NCBI GenBank assembly: GCA_035079385.1
Contig: JAVHKY010000026.1
Location: 2,940,501-3,004,500 of the forward strand
DNA from: Aspidiotus rigidus
Lineage: Eukaryota; Arthropoda; Insecta; Hemiptera; Diaspididae
Reading direction: 5' to 3'
Length of the DNA stretch: 64,000 nucleotides
Shown here: in pieces, positions 11,613 through 23,149 of the stretch
How positions within the stretch are numbered: the stretch's first letter is position 1
Layout of the letters: each line of letters starts with the position of its first letter
The notes under the pieces: model-generated
The model's input: the letters and a program-made list of their open reading frames with translations, nothing else
Database searches by the model: none
Told to the model about the DNA's origin: nothing
Program-made: the position numbers and the translations under genes

Positions 11613-11632
11613 AGGAGAGCCGATGGGGATTC

Positions 11633-12057
11633 CTATCTCCTCAGGAAACTCGAAAATTTCCCATTGAACTTACAGAAGTTAGGGGACCAGCACGTATTAA
11701 GGAGGCCAAAAAATTCCTGTATCTCTTTATGAGGAATGTTGAACTTTACAAGTAGGTCACCCATATACTGCATAGTATGGGCCTTTGGTATGTTGGGAAA
11801 GAGGCCGGCTACATCAAATGAGCAGAGGCTAGTACCCGGAGGCAAGGTAACATTTTTGAGCCTCTCGGCCAGAGAAACCGAATTTTTAACGGAGTAGGGG
11901 GACTCGTACTCGATTCGAGACTTGAACCAACGATCCAAGAACTTGGCCAGAAAATAGGCAGGGGAGGAGACGTAGGAGACGACAGGCCGCATAGGAGTAT
12001 TCGTCTTGTGAACTTTTGGCAACCCATAGAGGAGGGGAGGAACAGGGTTAGGTACAA
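11633..12057 (-). pseudogene. Penelope-like reverse transcriptase, N-terminal fragment
   Basis: The frame has LPKVHK-type sequence (MPKVHKTNTPMRPVVSYVSS), a conserved early RT motif of Penelope-like elements, followed by LCSFDVAGLFPNIP, which carries the first catalytic aspartate motif. The element is truncated just upstream of this point, and the inverted 3' copy begins at 12089. Confidence 0.8.
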
Positions 12058-12088
12058 GCAGGGCTTTTTTGAGCGAAGAACTTTTTAT

Positions 12089-12464
12089 TCTCCAGTGGTC
12101 ATAGTTTCAAGGAAGGTTCGGCTACCCTTCTCCACAAGGAGAATTCTTACTTCAAGCGCGTTGCGGTGGAAAATATCGAAATAGTGCGTCATCTGAACAG
12201 TGACGATATTACCGTACTCAACAGGTATTTTCCCGACGGAGGTTTAGTTGAATTGGTCTACGAGTCTGAGTCACCTCGCGAGGGCTCGCTCGTTCAATCC
12301 TGATCTCGTTGATATTCTGTTTTATGAGTCGAATCTGGGTCAGTGGCGTTCTAACTTTGCCCGATGATGATTTGTTAACCGAAAGATCTCGCATCTTCTC
12401 CTTTATATCTGCGGTCTTTGTAATTGGTTTTTCGTTTACTCTACTCTTTGAGTATTCTGTCATT
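12089..12464 (+). repeat. Penelope inverted repeat, right arm
   Basis: This is the reverse complement of 10379-10757 with few substitutions and small indels. It joins the truncated RT at about 12088 without any visible spacer homology. Confidence 0.8.
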
Positions 12465-12724
12465 ATGTCGAGCCGTAACGTTTCGGACCGTGTCAATTCT
12501 ATAGGAAGTAGACTTGGGAAAAGAAGTTTTATCCTTGAGCTATATATGATAGGAGGGGGACTTGGAAAATTTCCGAGCTCTGATTTTTGCCGGCCGGCGG
12601 ACGTTTTTTCTGAAATACCCCCCCGAGAAAACAGGTTCCCTGTAAAAAACTGATCTATGACGTCACAAGGCTGACCTATGACGTCATCAAACTGTCACGT
12701 CTTTGGTACTGCTACCCGATCGAT

Positions 12725-12975
12725 AATGTATGATAGGAGGGAATTTAGAAAATAAACTGATTTATGACCGTCACGGGCCTCGCCCCCAAGCTATATATGA
12801 TGGGAAGGAATTTGAAAAAATTTCCACTCTCTAGATATATATGATAGGAGTTGGGACTTACAAACATTTTGACCTCCAAGATATATATGACAGGCAAGAG
12901 ACTTGGAAAATTTTCGAGCTTTGCCGGCCGGGCGGACGGCGTACGTCCTTTGCGAAAAACTCCCCGATAAAGCAG
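12725..12975. mobile_element. degenerate F1 fragment
   Basis: Four decayed 45-bp units (ATATATATGATAGGAG and ACTTGGAAAA phrases) are followed by GGCGGACGGCG and CCCCGATAAAGCAGGTTCGC, a mutated F1 right end. No left end is seen. The preceding 12650-12690 holds two TGACGTCA words. Confidence 0.45.
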
Positions 12976-12979
12976 GTTC

Positions 12980-15210
12980 GCAGTTAAAAACATCCGATTG
13001 GACTAGCGGCCATACGTCGAACAAATGGGGGAGGGCAGGTCATCGAAGTTGGTACCAAAATATACGGTTGAGAGGAAGACCAAGGAGGAAACTGACCGAT
13101 ACTTGCGAATCTTCTGGAAACTCGCCTCCATCTACATAGCAGACCGCAAAGAAAAGAGATGATGATTTTGAAACCCTTTGATGACGTCATACGATAGGCG
13201 TAAAAACTTCGAAAAATTTAAAATTCTGAGCTAATTAATAACTTAGTACTCTTCAATAGTATATTTTCACGTGAAATGCGCCCGATTCATTTTCATTTCG
13301 TTCAGTTTTCATTGGATCACACGAGTAAACAGTTTTAACTTCTTTAATGTAGAATAATTACTTCATAATAATATGTAGACCTACGACATACCCGACAAAA
13401 AATTCACGGTACATTGACAGAAAAGATTGTTCGTTGGCGTCGCCAATTAGTCTTACCGCAGATTATATTAACACGAAATCTGTATAAGGTAGTTATAAAT
13501 TTTGTCAAACAATATTTACACGATTGATTTTTCCTTAAAAAGAGACCGCTTGCATCAGGCCACGCATTATCTTTCATAATTTTTTTCCCTGCTTCAATAT
13601 CATGCACGATACATAGTCATTGTCATCATTGTAGCCTACTTTTAAAAATGAACTTATTATACTTCTAGACCGAAACGAGCGAAGAGCTATTTTTTTTTTT
13701 GCGTATACGCGCCATAATTTTCGCTCCTCCGAGAGTCATCGAACCTGAAGAGTGTGCGGGTATATGTGTATGAGATTACGATGCTCTACAAAATCTCATT
13801 CATTTTCATTAGATTGAACTAATTTTTTCACTTCCAACGTACGAACTCAACCCTTTTTCCGAACTTATGTAACCGCCAACCTCTATACACCATTAAATAA
13901 TCAGATGCAGTAACGTTAGCCAAGTTATTGGCATAATATAGGACATCCAGCACTACCTGTGCTCGCGCGCCCGCGAACATAGAGATAAAAAATGGGAACA
14001 TTATTGAGTTTGCTCTTAAACCGATACATACCCGTACACTTTTTACAAGAAATTCATACACCGATATTAAAATACTCGTATTTGTGTGCGATTGAAAATT
14101 CTTGTTCGAATGGTAGGGAGAATTTAAATAGACATAACGTGCTGTTAGTCCTTGTACGTCGACATGAAGAGGCAGAAAGCAGCCGGCTACATATGAGTAT
14201 ACGATCAGCCTTTAATAAGAGAAATAAAAAAAAGTTCCTACGTTCCAAACTTGTTACTCAACCTGTTCCCCGTTCGATCATAATTAGTGATCGTTGGATC
14301 GCTGCGCGTAAGTACGTACGAGGTACCCGGTACTGTACGTATACTAAAGACGCATAAGAATTGAGTTAGGCAAAACTTTTACAATCCTATCTAAAAATGA
14401 TGTAATTGACGTTTAATTATTTGTAAACGGATAATGAGCATTTGGTACGAGTTGATATCTATCAAGAATTGCTACCGGTATGACTCTTTGCGTCCGTGCT
14501 GAAAACAAGAGATTCCGGAAGAGGGAGTGAAAGAACATCACAATTATAGAAATCAACTTGCCGGCAATTTTAAGAATTATAATTCTAAACTAGTTTGAAG
14601 AGGTATAACTTCATTAAAAGGGAAATTTCAGAGGATACTATTTGCATTTCTATACATGGCTCTAAAATAATATGATTGTGGGAAATTTGGGTTATTTATT
14701 AGCATATGAAGTTAAGAGCTGGAAACTAAATTTTATCTTATTGTATCAAATTTAGAGGCCAGTGGCAGCGAGGAACTTGCAAGCCTTTCGGCCCTGTGGA
14801 AAACAGGTTGTCTTATTTTTGTTTTCTTTATGTTCAAATGAGTAGACCTGTTAGGTCTCTTGAGATGTCCGAAACCGATTGAAATTGTTTTGTGAAGTCT
14901 TGGTGGAAGGAGAACCCTGAGTTTATACTTTGAAAAACAATATCGAATCGCCATGCGCCTCAGTATTTGAGTCTCTTTGTTTCTTTTTCCTCATTGACTG
15001 TTACGTGACGGAAATTCATTTTTCAATTTTTTTTTTTCAAAAGATCTGGAGCTTCTTTTTTTACCCAAATGTAAAGCTAAAAAAATCTAGATTTTTTCTG
15101 GAAACCAAGAGATCCGCATCTTTGTTCCACTCAGATCTGTGACCTGACAGACTTAATGCATACGGTAGATATAATTAATATTACCATTATTAAAATATCA
15201 AGAAGAAGAA
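12980..15210. other. no gene seen
   Basis: Unique-looking sequence. The frames at 12903-13190, 13992-14357 and others overlap on opposite strands and lack motifs. The part at 14750-14890 carries GAGATGTCCGAAACCGATTG, which loosely resembles a Penelope 3' end but is too short to call. Confidence 0.35.
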
Positions 15211-15227
15211 ACTTTTCCGAAGACTGA

Positions 15228-15310
15228 ACAAAAATTTGAAAAATGCTATGCAAAAATAAAACTCGCCAAGATTGTAGAGAAATTTGAAAAATGCTATGCA
15301 AAAATAAAAT
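15228..15310 (+). repeat. two direct copies of a ~48-bp unit
   Basis: ATTTGAAAAATGCTATGCAA plus AAATAAAA occurs at about 15233 and again at about 15281. A decayed third trace (GGCAAAAATAAAATGTTAGG) lies near 15437. Confidence 0.7.
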
Positions 15311-15536
15311 CATAGGTGACACAGAATATGTAATACGTGCAGTATTAATCAAACAATATACATTATCATCAATATTGATGTTCACAGACTATCTTGGTCA
15401 CTCTTGACGAAGACTGTACAAGAAATAAAATTTTCCAGGCAAAAATAAAATGTTAGGGAACAGAGAATGTATATCTCGAGTGACGTCACAACATATTTTT
15501 CTGGTCAGAATTTTTTTTTTTTTTGCGATTGCATAA

Positions 15537-15953
15537 GGGAACGTTCCCGAACTACGTGATCCATTTTTACCGACTTTTTACCCCTTGTCGTGACCATCGT
15601 TAGTATTATACCGGACCTCCCCCCACACCAATTTTTACGTTGTGTTTTTTTTTTCTTTTTTTCAACATATTGCCCTATTATAATTTTAAATCACTAGAAA
15701 ATTTCTATTCGTGTGATGTTGGTTGAAAGTTGAAAAAGTCAATTTTGGATATATCTACAGATTTTGAAGACTCGATTCAGGAAAAAATGCGTTTTTTATT
15801 TACAAGATTTTAAAGAAATTTAATTTTGCAGCTCTGAAAATTCCAAATTTCCAGACAATTAAACCACGTGACCAAACCCTAAAACCTCTTTTCCCTCTGG
15901 CGCAGTATTTTGACAACCCCCCTAAAATGGTCACGTAGTTTGGGTACGTTCCC
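15537..15953. mobile_element. PIF/Harbinger-like MITE
   Basis: The left end is GGGAACGTTCCCGAACTACG and the right end is its inverse, GTAGTTTGGGTACGTTCCC. The terminal repeats run for about 30 bp with few mismatches, and inside the right one lies a run CCCCCCTAAAATGGTCACG. The flanking trinucleotide TAA is present on both sides (15534-15536 and 15954-15956), fitting the TWA duplication of the Harbinger group. No coding frame. The superfamily is inferred from the duplication and the GGG start only. Confidence 0.6.
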
Positions 15954-16199
15954 TAAGGGTTTTTGCCTTGCGAGAGACGAGACTGTAAGGAAGGCTTTTA
16001 GTCGTGTGAGAGTGAATATTGATATTATGCTTAGCAATCTGTATTATCTGTACTATACCTCAGTACATACAGTGAAACATTTCTCGTGTACAATAATAGG
16101 GAACAAAGAATATCTCCTCAATCTTCTCTCTGAACTTGATCTAGCTTAGAAAAATTCCTATAATATCAAGTCTAGACAAATTCTTGTAACCTAGGTTGA

Positions 16200-16560
16200 T
16201 GACGTCTCCTCATATACATATAAGAATAGCTCGATGGTTGAAAATATTTTAAGTCTTTGAATATTTCCCCAAAAATGATGACATCACAAAAGTTGGATAG
16301 CTTAAGAGTTGAAATTTTTGAAGTTCTTTTGGTCTAAAGTTAGATGCCAATGGGTTCGCACTTGTCCTATCACCATAAACAGCCCATAGGTCAACATTTT
16401 TTCAAGTTCCCCTCCTATTGTGTATGGTAAAAAGGTTGAAAATTTCCAAATCAAAGCTTAAGAGTTGAAATTTTTCAAGTTCACCTCTTATCTTATAGCT
16501 GGAGAGATAAAATTTTTCAAAGTCCCTTTAACTTGACCTACATAACGTCATCAAAGCCGG
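16200..16560. repeat. degenerate 45-bp units, reverse orientation
   Basis: Phrases such as TTTTTCAAGTTCCCCTCCTA and GTTGAAATTTTTCAAGTTC occur at irregular spacing. No termini are seen. Confidence 0.4.
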
Positions 16561-17490
16561 ACCCGCTTGTGGAAATTTCCTTAGAATGACCCTCAACAAA
16601 ACTTGTAATATGAAAAACAAGGGTGGAGAAAAAACAGCTTCCAACTAAGCACTATACAATATGAACAAAAATCTACTGAAATAAGGATTAAGTTTGTTTA
16701 AACAGAAGAAGTTGTGGGGGAGAGGGTCATTTGCTCAGGTGAGCGCGAGAAAAGATTTGAAAATGTGAGTTAAAGTGTAAGTGGTAGAAGCTGGAGAAGA
16801 AATTGCTATTCTAATTTCCTGTTGAACACAACTCTCATCAAGTTTCCACAATGTCACTTGGGTGTTGTCGGGTTTCTTTAGTTCCCATACAAATGTAATG
16901 GAAGTATACAGCGCTCACTGTGAAACCGACTCACAGTACCCGAGTTGAATAGATCTTTTTGGTAGAAGTAAGAAAAATAAAAAAATTTAAATTACAAAAA
17001 AAAAAAAACGCTAAAATGAACCAGAGATGCGTCTGTTGTTGTGGAAATGTGAGATTAAAAGAAAAAAAATTAGAGTACAAAAACTCGATTTTTCTTTATT
17101 TTTTGTACATTGTTTTCTTAGATCACCATAGTTCAAATGCAATCACTGTGTGCTAGCGATCCGATGACGAGAGCAAGCAAAAAAAAATGGCTGTTTCTTT
17201 GTTCAAAACACAAAACTTCTAATACTTAAGAAAAACATGTCAAGATATCAGTCGACGGGGTTTCCGCAAAATAACTTTCCCTTTTCCATCATTCTCGGCA
17301 TTGAGGGCAATAAAAAAAAACATAGGGACAGTTTTCAACAGGATAAAATTTTCCAGTGTTGCGACCCATCATTCATCATTCTGACATTTCCTATCTGCCT
17401 TTATGATTCAGACTTCTGACTGGTCGAGAGTTCCGATAACAGAACTGTATCCCTTTGGAATTTCCTAATTTGGGCTTATCTTTCATGGTT
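16560..17490. other. no gene seen
   Basis: AT-rich spacer with A-runs. The short frames at 16959 and 17237 lack motifs. Confidence 0.35.
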
Positions 17491-17956
17491 CATTACCGGT
17501 GCCTTTGTCATGACTAGTGATTCATCAGTTATTGTTGTTGTTGTAAAAGCGCCGAACTCAGGTAGGCAGGAAAACTCGATCAGGGACTTCAGTTTGTGCG
17601 TTGCTGTCATCAGTGATGGCTGTTCGTGAGTGTCGTTGGAATCCGAGATTTTAGTGCTCGTAATCCGTGTTTGCTACCGTGATCGTGTCTTTATTTCATA
17701 ATTAACGTAAACTTATTTCATATTTTAACGTAACGTACCTGTAATTTCGATGAAATTTTCTCAAAAATTGCTTTCAGAGCAAATATTTTCATTTTCGCTC
17801 CGTATTCTTTCCTGTGTAATTTTTTTCCGAGAAATCCGTTTTACGAGTCCGTTTGTGTTGTGTCAGTGAAATAAGTTTTATTCAAAATCATCTCATTTTC
17901 ATACGGAGCTGGTTATCATTCAGCATTTGCTTTATAATTGTGTTTGTTTTTTTGTA

Positions 17957-18023
17957 ATGGTGTATGTTGTGCTGCAGTATATGGATATATGGAGGACAAC
18001 TGATGATGATGTTCTAGTATCAG
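17957..18023 (+). CDS. candidate first coding exon of an unidentified gene
   Basis: ATG at 17957 opens MVYVVLQYMDIWRTTDDDVL and the frame ends in a strong donor, TATCAG/GTAAGG at 18023/18024. The ~450 bp upstream (17500-17956) has fewer repeats and a TTCAGT initiator-like word near 17590, and could be promoter plus 5' untranslated region. A possible 19-bp next exon at 18885-18903 is bounded by TTCTATTTCCAG and GTGAGTG and fits in phase, adding G-L-K-C-S-G. No further exon can be followed because the tandem array at 19800-22080 intervenes. The protein is not recognised, and a non-coding transcript with the same splice sites is equally possible. Confidence 0.3.
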
Positions 18024-19800
18024 GTAAGGTTATTTTTTCACTTGTGTATCTTTAGAAAATTGAATTACAATCTATAATATTCAATAACTTTCAATTGCAA
18101 AGATGTGAGTCACTTGTAGATTCTTCTGCCAACCAAGATATTTAAAAAAGGAATGTAAAGAAGGCAAAATTGTTAGTAAAATCATCCTTGTTTACAAAGA
18201 TCTTGGAAAGTCCCACCGTACACCCACATTGTACTTCAATATTGTCTTGTTTTTGTTGTACACAACACTAGCGCTCATTGTTACAGATCAAATATTGTTT
18301 GACACTGGTGATGCAGTCCATCTTTTCTGACTGCAAAAAATTACGCTTTACTTACACGTGTCCAGTAACATTTATTTTTTCCAATTTCCAACATGGCTTG
18401 TAACATACTTGTAATTCTTGATGAAGTTAATTTTCAAAATTCTATTTTGTATAAATGCTACAAAATGACTTAAAAGAATTGAGCCATTTATCGGCTGAAA
18501 TTCCTACAATCAGGAAAAAGCAACTCGCATAAGAATCATTCTGAAGTCATTTAAAACAGAGCTATTTTACAAACTGAACAAAATCTGTAGTGATTGCGTT
18601 CCATTGCTTTTTTTTTTTTCAATATCCACAATTTTTTTGCCAAATTATCAATGATTTTGAGCGAGACAAGAGCAATTTGAGAAAATGTGCGTAAAATTTC
18701 GACATCCAAGCTATAGGGGAGGGGGGGAGAGGGGCTGGAAAAATTTTTTATTATCGAGCTTTGTCAGACTTGAAATAATTTTGACCGTAACCTACATTGA
18801 GAACTTGGCTACCTATGTAAGATCGTTTAACTTTAAGTATAGGTATAGCTAATTGATATTCCTTAAATTTTCTTCTATTTCCAGGTTTGAAGTGTTCCGG
18901 TCGGTGAGTGATTCAAAACCTTTTATTGTGAGACAAAGGTAATAGAGCGATGAATCAATGTGAGAAATTGATTGAAAACAAATAATTCTATTTCATATTA
19001 TGTTCTATATGAGTTCAAGTTTAATGTTCATGTTCAAGTTTAAAAGTTGTATTGTGAATTGGTGATCGTAGCGTTTATTTTCAAATATTAAGCATTGAAT
19101 GTATTGCGTTTGTGAGATGTGCTTGCGTCCAAATAAGTTTGGGAGAGAGAAATTGATATATCGATGAAAGAGTTTGGAAGATAAGAGAGAGGAAGAATAC
19201 AGTTTCAAGAGATGCGCACATCTTTATTACGCCCTTGTGCAGTGGTTTATATACTTTATGTTAATATTTATTGTGTTCGCCAATGAAGAAAATGATATTA
19301 AGAGCTACCTGCCTTATAAGTACTTGAAATTTAATTAGTGAGTTGAATCTTTCCAGTAAGTACCATTTTGATACTTTACTGTTTGATATACATGAATTGT
19401 TCATTGTTTTCAGCAATTATCTGAGTAAGTGATCTATTTCCCTAATCCTAGTTAAAAATTTATTTTGTTCAAGCTTTTCCTTTTTTCATGAACTTCTGAC
19501 TCCTAAATCTGATTCTATAGGTGTATTATTGATAATAGGCTACTTGAATTTGGAACTTTTTACTTCAATTTGTGTGTAGCGTTCATTTAGAGAAAGTGGA
19601 GCATATTTGCCTTTGATTGAAGATTGGAAAAGAAAGGAAGGTGGAATTTGGGATTTTTTATGTATATATATTTGGAGGGGGACTGCATCAGGCTATGCCC
19701 AGATTATTTAGATGTATAATAAGAAATGTATCAGATACGCTTTGTAAGAAGGGAGTCAACGGGGGAAACTGGAATATTTACTAACGATTTAGCATATTAT
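18024..19800. other. no supported gene; possible intron
   Basis: AT-rich sequence with several good-looking splice sites (18884, 18904, near 19356 and 19415) but no coding frame of useful length. One decayed 45-bp unit with a G-run lies near 18715. Confidence 0.3.
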
Positions 19801-22080
19801 ATTAGGATGAGCTTTATATGGTGGAAGGCAATATTGGACTTGGAATTTTGACACCCGGCTTTGTATAGACCTAGTTATGTCATCAACATATTTTTCAGGA
19901 TGAGTTTTATATGACGGACGGTAAAGTGGGACTTGGAATTTTCACAGATGGCTCAGTATAGAACTAGTTACATGTTATTAATAATATCTAGCCTATTAAT
20001 ATTATATTCATGCTGATTACGGGGGTACGTGTCTTTTTCAGGATGAGTTTTATACATATGCTGGAAGGTAGAGTGGGACTTAAAACATTTACAGATGGCT
20101 CAGTATAGACCTAGTGATACGTTATCAATAATATTATATTCAAGAAAATGAGGGTACATGTATTTTTCAGGATGAGTTTCAGATGCTGGAAAACCAATTT
20201 TTACAGGTGGCTTAGAGGGTTTCATATGTTAGGTAAAGTGAGACTTTAATTTTTACAGATGGCTCAGTATGTTATCAATATATACCCTATTATTATTATA
20301 TTCATGGTCATGGGGATACGTGTATTTTTCAGGATGAGCTTTATGTTAGAGCGTAAAGTGGAACAAGGGAATTTTTACAGGTGGCTCAGTATACTCTTAG
20401 TTATTTGATCAATATCTAGCCTATTAATATTATATTCATAATCAAGGGGGTACCTGTATTTTTCGGGATGAATTTTATATGCTGGAAAGAAATGGGAACT
20501 TGTAATTTTTACAGATAGCTCAGTATAGACCTAGTGATATGATATCAACAACACCTAGCCTATAATTATTAGAATTTTTACAGATGGCTGAGTCTAGACA
20601 TAGTTATATGTTATCAATGATATATAGCCTATTAATATTATATTCACGATGATGGGGATATGTGTATTTTTCAGGATGAGTTTTATATGTTGAAGGGTAA
20701 AGTGGGACAAGGGAATTTTTACAGATGGCTCAGTATACACTTAGTTATATGATCAATATCTAGCCTATCAATATTATATTCATGATCAGGGGGGTACCTG
20801 TATTTTTCGGGATGAGTTTTATATGCTGGAAAGCAATGGGAACTTGTAATTTTTACAGATGGCTCAGTGTAGACTTAGTGATATGATATCAATAATATCT
20901 AGCCTATTAATATTATATTCATGATGATGGGGATATATGTGTATTTTTTAGGATGAGTTTTATATGTTGGAGGGTAAAGTGGAACAAGAAAATTTTTACA
21001 GATGACTCAGTATACACTTAGTTATATGATCAATATCTATCCTATTTATATTATATTCATGATGATGGGGATATGTGTATTTTTCAGGATGAGTTTTATA
21101 TGTTGGAGGGTAAAGTGGGACAAGGGAATTTTTACAGATGGCTCAGTGTAGACATGGTTATATGTTATCAATAATATCTAGCCTATTAATATTATATTAT
21201 TCGTGATCATAGGGGTACCTGTATTTTTTCACGATGAGTTTTAAATATGTTGGGTAAAGTGAGACTATGAATTTTTACGGATGGCTCAGTATATACACTT
21301 AGTTATGTTATCAATGTCTAGCCTATTAATATTATATTCATGATCACAGGAGTGCCTGTATTTTTCAGGATGAGTTTTAGATGCTGGAGGGTAATGTGGG
21401 ACTTGTAATTTTTACTGGTGGCTTAGTATAGACATACTTATAATGTTATCAATGTCTACCCTATTAGTCTAATATATCCAAGATCAGGGAGTACGTGACT
21501 TTTTCAGGATGTCTTATAATTATGCTTCAGAGTAAAGTGGGCCTTAGAATTCTTACAGATGGCTCGGTATAGACCTAGTTATATGTTATCAACAATATCT
21601 AGCCTATTAATGTTATATTATTGATGATCACTGGAGTACCTGCATTTTTCAGGATATTTTAAATATGATACGTAAAGTGAGACTTGGAAATTTTACGGAT
21701 GGCTCAGTATACACTTAGTTATTATGTGTATTTTTCGGATAAGTGTGAAGGGGGACTTGAAAGTTTTACAGATGGTTCAGTATAGACTTTCTAGCCTAAT
21801 AATATTATATTATGATCACGGGAGTACCTACCTGTATTTTTCAGGATGAGTTTTATATGCTGGAGCGCAATGGGGTACTTGAAATTTTTACAGGTTGCTT
21901 AGTATATCCCTAGTTATGTTATCAACATCTAGCCTATTAATATATTCATGATCACGGGGGTACGTGTATTTTTCAGGATGAGTTTTATATGCTGGAGCGC
22001 AATGTGATACTTGGGAATTTTTGCAGATTGCTTAGTATAGCGATATATGGCAATATTTGTATATCTATAATCATGTGGGT
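19800..22080 (+). repeat. tandem array of a ~138-bp unit, about 16 copies
   Basis: The landmark TTTTTCAGGATGAGTTTTAT recurs near 19898, 20038, 20168, 20330, 20464, 20672, 20809, 20950, 21085, 21230, 21367, 21505, 21650, 21842 and 21975, mostly 130-145 bp apart with two longer gaps. Each unit continues with GTAAAGTGGGACTTG, TTTTTACAGATGGCTCAGTA, TATCAATAATATCTAGCC and TATTAATATTATATTCATGA. Divergence is about 10-20 percent by eye. No frame runs through it. Confidence 0.9.
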
Positions 22081-22225
22081 ATTTGCCGGGGAAATGGGAC
22101 TTCAAAGTTTGATAAATGGCTGTGTAGGAACCTAATTATGTTACCTGTATAGTAAGTAGGGAAACCTAATACTTTCAATCACAGGTATATATCCATAAGG
22201 ATTGGACTAAGAAAATTATTGACAT

Positions 22226-22246
22226 TTTTTTTTTTTTTTTTTTTTC
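22226..22246 (+). repeat. poly-T tract
   Basis: A run of about 20 T just before the palindrome. Confidence 0.9.
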
Positions 22247-22260
22247 ATAAGGGTGCGTGG

Positions 22261-22327
22261 TGACCCGGTCTACGGAAACCCGGCTTAGCCAAAGGAGGGC
22301 TAAGCCGGGTTTCCGTAGACCGGGTCA
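22261..22327. repeat. perfect 30-bp-arm palindrome, copy 1
   Basis: The left arm 22261-22290 begins TGACCCGGTCTACGGAAACC, the right arm is 22298-22327, and the loop is AAAGGAG. All 30 positions pair. The sequence is much more GC-rich than its surroundings. A near-identical copy is at 23078-23146. Confidence 0.95.
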
Positions 22328-22329
22328 AC

Positions 22330-23040
22330 TTTTTGATGCACGATTTTCAGTTTTTGTGGTTGGGTAAATTTTCGGAGTAATATGTGCATGAATGTGATGG
22401 GGTCAAGAGTATGTACTTGAAATTTTGACAGATATGGATCTAATTACGTATGTTACCTGTATAGAAATTATCGACTGTTCATTTTTTTCCTAACTATGCA
22501 TAATTTTTAGTTCTTGATGCATGATTTTCAGTTTTTGGGGTTGGTTGAATTTTTGTTGTATTAATTTGCATGTTATTGTTTCTTTGTCGTTCTTGTCATT
22601 CTTGTCGATGTCCTCGGTGTTGTTAGTGTCGTTGTTGTTTCTGTCCTTCTTCTGGTCATTGTTCTTCTTCTCGCTTTGTTATCATTGTTCTTGTTGTCGT
22701 TGTTGTTGACTGTTCGTCTTTCTTTTTGTCGGAGTTTGGAGTTCTTCTCGGTCTGTTCTTTTTGTTGTTTAAGTAGTAGTTCTTGTAGTCCTTCGTATTA
22801 CAGTAGGTCTTTGGTGACTTTATTGTGGTTGAGGGCTTAGATGAATTGGATTCATTTCTCGGTTTTCTGAATGATCTTCTTTACAATATCTTTTTAGGTG
22901 TGTAATTGCTGGTCTCTCAATTAAATGTTGGATGTTCATTTTTACTAACAATATTAAATAATTAATGTTCATTTTTTTCCTAACAATGCATGATTTTCAA
23001 TTTTGGAGGCTAAATAAATGTGTGTTGTACTGATAAGGCA
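22330..23040 (+). repeat. short direct repeats and T-rich low complexity
   Basis: The phrase TTGATGCANGATTTTCAGTT recurs near 22333, 22513 and 22984. Between them lies TTGTTGTTCTT-type low complexity (22560-22790) that yields a meaningless frame. Confidence 0.6.
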
Positions 23041-23077
23041 ATTTTTATTTCTGAATTATCGGCTTACTGTTATAATT

Positions 23078-23146
23078 GTGACCCGGTCTACGGAAACTCG
23101 GCTTAGCCAAAGGTGGGCTAAGCCGGGTTTCCGTAGACCGGGTCAC
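23078..23146. repeat. palindrome, copy 2
   Basis: The arms are 23078-23108 and 23116-23146 (31 bp) with loop AAAGGTG. They differ from copy 1 by a C-to-T change in the left arm, which gives a G.T pair, and one change in the loop. The immediate flanks are unrelated to those of copy 1. Confidence 0.95.
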
Positions 23147-23149
23147 ATG

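Larger units (their letters stand above)
10380..12500 (-). mobile_element. Penelope-like retroelement, 5'-truncated, with inverted copy of its 3' end
   Basis: Minus-strand order is RT fragments (12057-11235), linker, GIY-YIG domain (11178-10600), then 3' untranslated DNA down to 10380. The segment 12089-12464 is a ~376-bp inverted copy of 10379-10757 (the C-terminal coding end plus 3' tail), so a fold-back structure surrounds the RT. Inverted end copies and 5' truncation are well known for Penelope elements. The outer end (12465-12500) has GTAACGTTTCGGACCGTGTC and is absent from the left arm. The 12-bp duplication of flanking F1 sequence supports a single insertion event. Confidence 0.75.
10295..12642. 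mobile_element. F1 element interrupted by a Penelope-like insertion
   Basis: The left end is CAGGGAACCTGTTTTATG (10295) and the right end is ACAGGTTCCCTG (12631-12642), preceded by CGGACG and a run of C as in other F1 copies. Without the insertion the copy would be only about 225 bp long with one or two 45-bp units. The insertion point lies in such a unit (GATAGGAAGTAGA). Confidence 0.65.

Noticed and set aside
14750..14890. Penelope 3' end
   Set aside because: Only a short GATGTCCGAAACCGATTG-like resemblance with no coding remnant.
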